Origin: Streptomyces sp. NBC_01549
Lineage (GTDB): Bacteria > Actinomycetota > Actinomycetes > Streptomycetales > Streptomycetaceae
Length of the DNA: 64,000 nt
Direction of reading: 5' to 3'
Assembly (NCBI RefSeq): GCF_026339955.1
Contig: NZ_JAPEPW010000001.1
Location: forward strand, 4,769,001 to 4,833,000
The notes under the pieces are model-generated. The model saw only the letters and a list, made by a program, of their open reading frames with translations, did no database searches and had not been told where the DNA came from. Position numbers and translations under genes: made by a program. Of the stretch, positions 17,267 to 26,679 are shown piece after piece (the stretch's first letter is position 1; each line of letters begins with the position of its first letter).

Positions 17267-17719
17267 CGCCTGTGTGGCGCCCCTGGACGGCGGGGCGTAT
17301 GACATCCATGTGTCGCATCCACGTCGCGTCCACACCGTGGTCCGCATGATGAAATTCCGGCCGTCTTTACTGCGTGATTCTCGCCACCCTTGATAGGGGT
17401 GGTGCTCAGATGAGCGGATCTTGAGCGACTGCACTTCCCTAAGGGGTGGCACTCAGTGCCACCCCTTGATCGTTCATCGATTAAACTCAGACGTGTCGAC
17501 TGCCGCTCATCTGAGCGGATACTTCCCTTTGGGGACGTCGATCCGTTCAAGAAGTGAAAACATCTCTCCGTCACCGCTTGCCAAGGCTTGACTTTCAATC
17601 GAGTGGCGGACGGGTGGTTACAGGCGCATGACGTGCAAGTAGACGTACCCAGACGCCTTCGATCTGGGTATGTTCCTCGCCGTCAGGGCAGCCACCGCGA
17701 CGTCGAGGAGTCGAGACTC
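17267..17719 (+). promoter_or_regulatory. Long structured region upstream of ppdK
   Basis: These 453 bases hold no convincing gene. A perfect 12-bp stem AAGGGGTGGCAC / GTGCCACCCCTT (17441-17467, 3-base loop) lies between two near-identical palindromic blocks, GCTCAGATGAGCGGAT (17404) and GCTCATCTGAGCGGAT (17505). A weaker hairpin sits at 17384-17402. Part may be a terminator for the ROK gene; the duplicated GCTCA-N2-TGAGC blocks look like binding sites for a regulator of ppdK. TTGACT at 17588 could be a -35 element. Confidence 0.5.
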
Positions 17720-20470
<2,751 letters not shown>

Positions 20471-20545
20471 CTCGCCGGAACTCCGGAGCCGCCGACGGTC
20501 ACCCCGACCCTCACCGACGGCCGACGGCTCCGGCGTAAGAAAGAA

Positions 20546-20579
20546 ACGGGGCGGCACCTTGTGCGAGGTGCCGCCCCGT
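20546..20579 (+). terminator. Terminator of ppdK
   Basis: A perfect 14-bp stem, ACGGGGCGGCACCT paired with AGGTGCCGCCCCGT around TGTGCG, lies 75 bases after the ppdK stop. Confidence 0.85.
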
Positions 20580-21071
20580 CGTGCGTCTTCTGCGAAGACT
20601 GTCAAGCTACGCTGCTGACCAGGCAAGTTGGCGTTTGCTGGCGTTGGTTGCCGTTGAACCCGCGCGAAGCTGTTGTGCCCTCGTTGTGCCCTCCGGGTGC
20701 GGCTGGGTCCCGTCACGCGTCGTGGCGGCTGCCGAGCCCGCGTAACCCGCTCTGCAGGTTTGTCTGTGCTGGTCACCGCTCCGTTCGGAGTGGTTCACCT
20801 CGGTACGCCTTGGGGCGGCTGCGCGCCGACCTCGGCCATTGTGAACTGGCAGGAACGGAGCTGAACTAAGTCGAACGAGACGGAAACTGAGACGGAGCAG
20901 ACCCAGGCGATTGACGGCAGCGTCATTCGCCGTGCGCGCGGCGGAGACTTCACGGGCTGGCAAGAGTCCTCGCTTCGTTGTGCAGGAACTGATGTCGCGC
21001 ATCACTTGCCTGGAGCCCCGCCGTGTTGAACGCTGCGGTCGTCTCTGGCTGCTCTCAGACGGTCCAAGAGG
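20580..21071. other. Region without recognised genes at the left edge of the mobile-element island
   Basis: About 490 bases with no frame that looks like protein on either strand. TTGTGCCCT is repeated twice in 20 bases near 20674. It separates core gene ppdK from the reverse-transcriptase remnant, so it may hold an old insertion boundary, but no tRNA or attachment core was found. Confidence 0.4.
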
Positions 21072-21290
21072 CTAGAGGCCGAGGCCGGCCAGCAGATCCG
21101 TCAGCCGTTCAAGAGCGGCCCGGGCCTGATTGCGGGAACGACACATCACCACGGCATCGTCGGCGTAACGGACCAGGACTCCGTGCTTGCGCACGTCCCA
21201 AGCCCGATCGATCCGATGCAGATAGACGTTGCAGAGCAACGGCGAGACCACCCCACCCTGGGCAGCCCCCTGTCCGCTTTGTGCACCACT
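21072..21290 (-). pseudogene. Fragment of a group II intron-type reverse transcriptase
   Basis: About 70 codons contain the palm of a retron/group II-like reverse transcriptase: AQGGVVSPLLCNVYLH (domain 4) and GVLVRYADDAVVMCRS with the catalytic YADD (domain 5). It stops at GLGL just where related proteins continue, and upstream it is joined to an unrelated frame, so both ends are lost. Spacing between the two motifs is shorter than in the intact protein at 26678-28489, so it derives from a different intron lineage. Confidence 0.8.
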
Positions 21291-21669
21291 CCGTTCTCTG
21301 GTACCCCGGCGCCGCCAGAAGTTGTGCACCAGGTGGTTACGCCGTTCCAGGCTCCTGGTCAGGTCGTCAACAACCTCCGGGTGGGCGTTGGTGTGGGGCT
21401 GGGCGCGCTTGATGAGCTTGCCCATCATTGTCCTTGAAGCCCTGAGTCCAGGGGGCGCGAATGAGCCGTTCCCCCTTCTCTCTCGCCGTGATGAGCTTCG
21501 TGAGCGCGAGGGTGTTGACGAGAGAGTGTTCGAGGCGGTTGGCCTTGTAGATGGCCAGCCCGAAGAGGGCGTACAGGGTCTTCTCGCCCGTGCCGTTGTC
21601 GTACTGGTCGTCCGGCTCCGGCTCCTCGCGCCAGGTCGGCTCATGCCTGACCACGTACAGTCCGTCCAT
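21290..21669 (-). pseudogene. Frameshifted, 3'-truncated hypothetical gene
   Basis: From ATG 21669 the frame encodes about 85 residues (with ALFGLAIYKANRLEHSLVN), then protein-like sequence continues in another frame from about 21420 (MGKLIKR ... LERRNHLVHNFW) before running into the reverse-transcriptase fragment. Joined, it resembles a helical hypothetical family with the pattern FG-A-x-LEH-L-N ... M-GKL ... RN-L-H-FW. Function unknown. One frameshift plus a lost 3' end mark it as dead. Confidence 0.6.
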
Positions 21670-22304
21670 GCTTCAGTGTGCTGAAAGGGGGCAGACCAAC
21701 TCATACCTAATTTTCGGGACTTGGCCACCGCACGCCGCGCGGTTGCGAACGCCAGCCCCGGCGGTCTCACGAGGAGCCGCCAGGTGGGACCGGGCCGGGG
21801 TGGCACCCGGAGGGACGGGCTACTCCACGAAGTACGAGTCGTGCTCGTCGAGGAAGCTGGCTCGCTCCTCATCCGTGGCATGGGCCAGCTGTGACAGTCC
21901 CTCGAAGTACTTCTCACGCGGTGCGCCCGGTGCGAAGAGCAGCAGCATTTGAGCCGGCGCGTCGGAGTCGTTGCGGTAGGCGTGAAGTCCACCCTGCGGC
22001 ACGTGCAAGAAGTCGCCCTTCTGCGCGTCGACCCACTCCTCGCCGTTGAAAAGGCGAACGGTTCCGTCGAGGATGAAGAACGACTCCGAGATGGACCGAT
22101 GGAAATGCGTCTTGGGGCCGCCTGCCTTCGGACTCATCTCGACTCGGTAGAGTCCGAACTCGCCTCGTGTGGTGGCCGTGGTCGCCAGATAATGGATGGC
22201 GTCCTTGCCGGGTCTTCGAATTTAGTGGGGGTGCGGCGGTGACGGCCTGACGTTCAGTCACCGAGCGTGATGGGCCTGGGGTGTGGGTGGCCTGGACGCA
22301 AGGA

Positions 22305-22366
22305 GCCCGCGGGTCTTCGTGATCATGGTTGTTGTCTAGGCAACCGATCATGAAGAACCCACGGGC
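22305..22366 (+). promoter_or_regulatory. Long hairpin directly before the ISL3 transposase start
   Basis: 22305-22331 and 22341-22366 pair over about 24 positions with a few mismatches (GCCCG ... GATCATGGTTG against CAACCGATCAT ... CGGGC), leaving a 9-base loop. The 3' arm ends at the base before the TTG start codon, so the structure would cover the ribosome site. Confidence 0.65.
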
Positions 22367-23716
22367 TTGAGCATCGACGATACCGGGACCAACGAGGCTG
22401 CGACGCGACTGCTTGGGCTGGAGGGGGTGAGTGTGACGCAGGTCAAGGACGACAAGGCAGGCGGATCGACGGTATACGTCGTGACGAACGAGGAGTCCGC
22501 GAGGGCCTGCCCCTCGTGCGGGGTTTTCTCCACCCGGCTGAAGGACTACCGCACCACCGCCCCCAGACACCTGTCCTGCGGCGGGCGCCCGGTGAGTATC
22601 CGGTGGCGCAAGGCACGCTGGCACTGCACCGAACTCGACTGCGACCGCCGCTCGTTCACCGAGTCCATAGGCCAGGTACCCGCGCGGATGCGTACGACCG
22701 GGGCGCTTCGGCGGGCGGCCGGGGCCGCGGTGTGTGACGGCGGGCGATCGGTGGTGCAGGCCGGCCGGGATCTGGGCCTGTCCTGGCCGATCGTGCAGCA
22801 CTGCTTCGAGGACTACGCCGCGAAGGTCCTGCCCGAGGAGCCGCCGGTGACCGAGGCGATCGGGATCGACGAGACCCGGCGGGGTAAGCCGGTGTGGGAG
22901 CAGAACCCGGACACGGAGAAGTGGGAGCTGGTCGCGGACGCCTGGCACATCGGCTTCGTCGACGCGATCGGCGGGCGCGGCCTGTTCGGCCAGGTCGAGG
23001 GCCGCAACTCCGCCTCCGTCGCCGACTGGCTGACGGCCCGGCCCGCCGCCTGGCGCGAGCAGGTCCGCTACGTCGCCATCGACCTGTGCTCCACCTTCCG
23101 CGCCGCCGTCCACCGTGCCCTGCCGCACGCGGCGGTGGTCGTGGACTGCTTCCACATCGTGCAACTCGCCCAGCGCCACCTCGCCGACCTGCGCCGACGC
23201 CTCACCTGGAAACAGCACGGCCGCCGGGCCCGCAAGGGCGACAGCATCTACAGCGTCCGCAAGCTCCTGCGCCGCAACAAGGAAGACCTCACCGACGAAC
23301 AACGCGAGCTCCTCAAGACCGAGTTGGAGTACATGGGGACCTACGGCCGACAGATCTATGCGGCCTGGCAGGGCAAGGAACTCCTGCGCGACCTCCTGGG
23401 CCTGACCGTCACCCGCAGGCACGTCACCCCCGACCACTCCGCGATCTCCACCGCCCGCCACCGCTTCTTCGCCCACGTCGCCGACCACGCTCACCTGCCC
23501 GAACTCGTCACCCTCGCCGAGACCATCGAGCAGTGGTGGGACGGCATCGAGACCTACCTGACCACCGGGATCACCAACGCCGCCTCGGAGGGCAACAACC
23601 GCCTCATCAAGCTCGAAGCGCGTAACGCCTTCGGCTTCCGCAACCGAGCGAACCAACGCCTCCGCTCACGCTGCGCAACCACCCGGCGAAGCCGACGGGA
23701 GGCACACCCCCACTAA
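22367..23716 (+). CDS. ISL3-family transposase
   Basis: A 449-residue DDE transposase that moves the surrounding element. The N-terminal zinc-ribbon (CPSCG, then RHLSC... and HCTELDC) and helix-turn-helix precede the catalytic domain, with IGIDETRRGK (first Asp), VVVDCFHIVQLAQ (second Asp region) and TNAASEGNNRLIK (Glu). The only reasonable start is TTG 22367; no ATG in this frame lies upstream. A long hairpin ends at that codon, so translation may be held low. Its stop lies inside the right terminal repeat. No frameshift or missing catalytic residue is seen, so it is probably functional. Confidence 0.92.
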   Translation: MSIDDTGTNEAATRLLGLEGVSVTQVKDDKAGGSTVYVVTNEESARACPSCGVFSTRLKDYRTTAPRHLSCGGRPVSIRWRKARWHCTELDCDRRSFTESIGQVPARMRTTGALRRAAGAAVCDGGRSVVQAGRDLGLSWPIVQHCFEDYAAKVLPEEPPVTEAIGIDETRRGKPVWEQNPDTEKWELVADAWHIGFVDAIGGRGLFGQVEGRNSASVADWLTARPAAWREQVRYVAIDLCSTFRAAVHRALPHAAVVVDCFHIVQLAQRHLADLRRRLTWKQHGRRARKGDSIYSVRKLLRRNKEDLTDEQRELLKTELEYMGTYGRQIYAAWQGKELLRDLLGLTVTRRHVTPDHSAISTARHRFFAHVADHAHLPELVTLAETIEQWWDGIETYLTTGITNAASEGNNRLIKLEARNAFGFRNRANQRLRSRCATTRRSRREAHPH

Positions 23717-23923
23717 ATTCGAAGACCCTCCTTGCCGGCCTCGCCGAGATTGGGTCCGGTGCTCTCCGGACGGAAATTCGCGCTGATCTCGCCGCCATTT
23801 CCGAAATGCACCTGCTTCGGGTACGACATGTACACCATTCCCTACGTATGCTTGACGCAACGATGCATTGAGGGGGGGCGTGTGCAGGCCACCCCTTACA
23901 GGGTAGACCGGGTACGACCATCG

Positions 23924-24046
23924 TGTGTGACACATCGCATCACCGCAGTTCCAGGATCTCGCGCGCAGCCGCTTGTGCCGCCGTGTAGGCGGTCGTCGCC
24001 GGCACCTGTCACAAATACTGTGTGACACATCGCATCACCGCAGTTC
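23924..24046. repeat. 28-bp direct repeat with 95-bp period
   Basis: TGTGTGACACATCGCATCAC plus GCAGTTC-like continuation occurs at 23924-23951 and again at 24019-24046, identical over 28 bases. The second copy abuts the pentapeptide-repeat remnant. It may mark a past duplication or unequal recombination event; no known element is recognised. Confidence 0.6.
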
Positions 24047-24450
24047 GCGGACCTGCGGGACGCGAGACTTTCAGAAGTGGAACTTGCAGAGGCATATCTG
24101 TTGAAGACGAATCTCAACGGAGCATACCTCGACAAGGCAGAGGCCACAAAGGCGAGACTGTTTATGGCGGATCTTGCGCTAAGGGCTGTCCCGTAATCCC
24201 CGGTGGATCAGCGCGCGGCGTCAGATGCGGTGCATCGCAAGGCGGAGGGTCGTCCTCATACTGGGCGTATTCGGGCGATCCGACAACGCGGCGAGGTGCC
24301 GTAGCTGTCGTCATGCGCCCGCCGGGGATTACGGGACAGCCCTTAGCGTTCGCTTCAGAGGCGTGCCTCAGAGAGGCGGTGCTTGAAAGGACCAACCTCT
24401 ATGGCGCTTACCTCTGGGGAGCGGACTGGGCCACATCACCGACTGGGGGT
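24041..24450 (+). pseudogene. Pentapeptide-repeat protein remnant split by a MITE
   Basis: From about 24041 the frame reads pentapeptide units (FADLRDARLSEVELAEAYLL, NLNGAYLDKAEATKARLF). A 162-bp MITE interrupts it; dropping the MITE and one TA joins the frame to ASEACLREAVLERTNLYGAY on the other side. There is no start codon: an in-frame TGA lies just upstream at the 28-bp repeat, and the 3' end runs into a histidine-kinase remnant of the opposite strand near 24450. Both ends are therefore missing. Pentapeptide proteins form right-handed beta-helices; the original function is unknown. Confidence 0.75.
24182..24343. mobile_element. 162-bp MITE with 25-bp class inverted repeats and TA duplication
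   Basis: It starts AGGGCTGTCCCGTAATCCCC and ends with the perfect inverse GGGGATTACGGGACAGCCCT; the inverted repeat extends about 24 bp including flanking TA. TA at 24180-24181 and 24344-24345 is the target duplication. It is too short to code for a transposase. The ends resemble those of Streptomyces IS5-type elements, which would have to move it in trans; no such element is in this window. Confidence 0.88.
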
Positions 24451-25050
24451 CTTCAGCAACGGCGCGGTTGCACGTCCCGGCGAGGCTGCGAATTTCGGGC
24501 GGACCCTTGGCGAAGGCGACCGGAGCGGCCAGACCCATGTGGGTCAACTCATGTGCGGCGCACTCCAGTTCGCGGATGGGACGGCCGGTCCAGCGGGCGA
24601 TGGCGAAGCCGACGACGGGGCCGTCAGGGCGACGAGGCCCCCGAGCGCGAGCAGCAGCCACACGTGGTGGACGCGCTCGTGCACCGTCCGCGTCGGCACC
24701 GTGAGTCGTACGGCGCCCTGTTGGACCGCGCCGTGCCGCACCGGGGCGGCGACCGACAGATACTGCACGCCGCCGTTCGTGCAGGTGCGCACGTCCACGG
24801 TTGCCGCGCCCCGCAGCGCGTCCGCGATCCCCGGGTGGGAGGCCGGCTCGCGGGACTTCTCCTCGGACAGGGTGCGAGGAGGCGAGCAGCCCGCCGGAGG
24901 TGTCGACGATCACCACCTCGCCGCCGATGCGCCGGGCGCAGTGGGCGGCGCGACCCGGCAGGTCCTGATCGGCACGGCCCGCGTCCATGGACAGCGAGGC
25001 GTACGCGGACACCGACTCGGCCTCGTCCTCCGTTGCTGCTCGCGTATGCA
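24450..25050 (-). pseudogene. Sensor histidine kinase remnant (periplasmic sensor-TM-HAMP only)
   Basis: Three frames must be joined. The first gives an extracytoplasmic sensor start (IGGEVVIVDTSGGLLASSH), the second continues from about 24870 (SREPASHPGIADALRGAATV ... a membrane helix HHVWLLLALGGLVALT), and the third from about 24625 gives HAMP (FAIARWTGRPIRELECAAHE ... EIRSLAGTCNR). It ends at a junction with the pentapeptide remnant, so the His-kinase and ATPase domains are lost, as is the N-terminal membrane helix. Two frameshifts and both ends missing mark an old pseudogene. Confidence 0.7.
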
Positions 25051-25127
25051 CTCGGGGTGCTGGTCGTCGCCGCCGTGGGCGCGTTGCCGCTTGTGGGGCG
25101 GAGGGTTGATCCCGAGTTGATCAGGTG
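25028..25127 (+). pseudogene. Possible C-terminal tail of a membrane protein
   Basis: The frame reads LLLAYALGVLVVAAVGALPL followed by a basic tail and a stop at 25125-25127. One hydrophobic helix with positive end is plausible as the end of a permease whose front part is missing. It could also be chance coding in a junction region. Confidence 0.3.
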
Positions 25128-25187
25128 AGACTGAGCGTACGGTGAGCGTACGGTGAGTGACGGACAGTGGTTGAGAGGGGTCTGGGT

Positions 25188-26123
25188 ATGACTGCGTGGA
25201 ATGTGAGTGATATTCCTGATCAGCGTGGCCGCACGGCCGTCGTCACCGGGGCCAATAGTGGGATCGGGTTCGTCACGGCGCGTGAGCTGGCGCGGCGGGG
25301 GGCGCGGGTCGTGCTCGCCTGTCGGAGCGAGGTGCGGGGGAGTGAGGCGGGGGACCGGATCGTCTCCGAAGTTCCGGGTGCGGACGTGGAGTTCGTACGG
25401 CTGGACCTCGGGGATCTCGACTCCGTGGCGGAGTTCGCGGCGATGTTCGACCTTGTGTATGGCGAGCGGCTTGATGTGCTGGTCAACAACGCCGGCGTCA
25501 TGGCTCTGCCGTTCGCGCGTACCTCCGATGGGTTCGAGACCCAGTTCGGGGTCAATCATCTGGGGCACTTCGCGCTCACAGGGCTGCTGCTTCCCGCGCT
25601 GCTCGCCACCCCGGGCGCACGCGTCGTGACCGTGTCGAGCATGTTCCACGTGCTCGCCAATATCGACATCCGTGACCTCAACAGCGAGCGCGGCGGGTAT
25701 CGGCGCTGGGTCGCCTACGGGCGGTCCAAGAGCGCCAATCTTCTGTTCACCCATGAGTTGGCGCGGCGGCTGACCGGTGTCGGGTCCGATGTCGTCGCTG
25801 CCGCCGCTCATCCCGGGTACGCCTCCACCAACCTCCAGACCGCCGGGCCGAAGCTCGCGGGGCGCAAGGGTGCCGAGCGGGTCATGGAGATCGGGAACCG
25901 GCTCCTCGCGCAGAGCCCGGACGCCGGGGCGCTGCCCACGCTGTACGCCGCCACCGCGCCCGGCGTACGGCCCGACTCGTTCACCGGGCCTTCGTTCGCG
26001 ATGTGGCGCGGCGCGCCCGCGAGCTCCTGGCGGGCCGGGTGGACGCGCAACGACACCGCCGGCGAACGCCTCTGGAGCGCCTCCGAGCAGCTCACCGGTG
26101 TGACTTACGAGGCTCTGAATTGA
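25188..26123 (+). CDS. Short-chain dehydrogenase/reductase (retinol-dehydrogenase-like)
   Basis: A 311-residue NAD(P)-dependent oxidoreductase with the Rossmann motif TGANSGIGFVTA near residue 18, NNAGVM, the catalytic Ser in VTVSSMF and the Y-x3-K pair in YGRSKSANLLF. Length and sequence style match the long SDR group with a hydrophobic C-terminal part; substrate unknown. ATG 25188 has GAGAGGGG upstream. Just ahead is a triple GAGCGTACGGT-like direct repeat (25133-25160). The gene is intact and lies between broken elements, so it is a survivor inside the island. Confidence 0.88.
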   Translation: MTAWNVSDIPDQRGRTAVVTGANSGIGFVTARELARRGARVVLACRSEVRGSEAGDRIVSEVPGADVEFVRLDLGDLDSVAEFAAMFDLVYGERLDVLVNNAGVMALPFARTSDGFETQFGVNHLGHFALTGLLLPALLATPGARVVTVSSMFHVLANIDIRDLNSERGGYRRWVAYGRSKSANLLFTHELARRLTGVGSDVVAAAAHPGYASTNLQTAGPKLAGRKGAERVMEIGNRLLAQSPDAGALPTLYAATAPGVRPDSFTGPSFAMWRGAPASSWRAGWTRNDTAGERLWSASEQLTGVTYEALN

Positions 26124-26603
26124 CTGCTCCCCTCCCTGAAAGGAGAAGGAGGGGGTGGCGGAGTCAACCGGTTGATGCAACACCTGCCGCGAGCCTATCA
26201 GCGGGAGTTTCGAACCCGAGGGTCTGCCGGGGGCGGGTGTTCAGCTTGAGGGCGACGGCATCCAACTCGGCCTGGGAGTATCCGGACAGGTCGGTTCCCT
26301 TGGGAAAGTACTGGCGGAGGAGTCTATTGGTGTTCTCATTCGATCCCCGCTGCCAGGGGCTTTTCGGATCGGCGCAGTAGACCTTGACGTCGGTGGCCAT
26401 CGTGAACCGCTTGTGGTCGGCCAGCTCAGTACCCCGGTGCCAGGTCAGTGAAGTCATCAACCCATCGGGCAGATAACGGACTTGATGACTCAGTGCGGAG
26501 ATCACACTGGTGGTGTCCTTGCCTGCGACCCGGACGAGCATGACGTAGCGGGAGTGCCGTTCGACCAGTGTCGCGATATGACTGTTCTTCGCACCGGTGA
26601 TCA

Positions 26604-26679
26604 GTCGGGTAGCGGGGACGCATTACTGCGTCCCCGCCCCCTCAGAACCGTGCAAGCAGCTATTCACCGCACACGGCTC
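26604..26679 (-). ncRNA. Group II intron domains V and VI
   Basis: Domain V is 26645-26679: GAGCCGTGTGCGGTG ... TGCACGGTTC, a roughly 35-nt hairpin with the AGC catalytic triad at its base. Domain VI follows as an 11-bp stem GCGGGGACGCA / TGCGTCCCCGC (about 26611-26636). An unpaired A lies seven bases from the 3' end, at the expected branch-point distance. Confidence 0.85.

Larger units (their letters stand above)
22210..23728 (+). mobile_element. ISL3-family insertion sequence, complete (1,519 bp)
   Basis: Terminal inverted repeats of about 24 bp are perfect: it begins GGGTCTTCGAATTTAG and ends CTAAATTCGAAGACCC. An 8-bp target duplication, TCCTTGCC, lies at 22202-22209 and 23729-23736; 8 bp is the normal value for this family. 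It carries one transposase gene reading left to right. Intact ends, intact transposase and an undamaged duplication suggest a recent insertion. Confidence 0.93.
21820..23838 (-). pseudogene. Cupin-domain gene interrupted by an ISL3-family insertion
   Basis: The gene is split into 23729-23838 (5' part) and 21820-22209 (3' part). Removing the insertion and one copy of the 8-bp duplication TCCTTGCC restores one open frame of about 163 residues across GEAGKDAIHYLATTATTRGE. The restored protein has the cupin metal motifs around KTHFHRSISESFFILDGT and a second motif in FLHVPQGGLHAYRN. Two ATGs, 23838 and 23829, could start it; AGGGA precedes the latter by nine bases. The insertion stops translation after about 41 codons. 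The remaining 105-residue downstream frame from ATG 22137 might still be read but lacks the first strands. Confidence 0.85.

Noticed and set aside
20580..21071. Integrase remnant or tRNA attachment site at the left edge of the island
   Set aside because: No tyrosine-recombinase motif and no tRNA-like fold or matching core on the right side were found.
21072..21290. A retron or DGR reverse transcriptase
   Set aside because: The fragment lacks both flanks, no msr/msd or variable repeat is nearby, and the motifs are group II-like.
23840..24020. CRISPR-like pair of repeats (28 bp, 67-bp spacer)
   Set aside because: Only two copies, spacer too long, no cas genes; better read as a local duplication.
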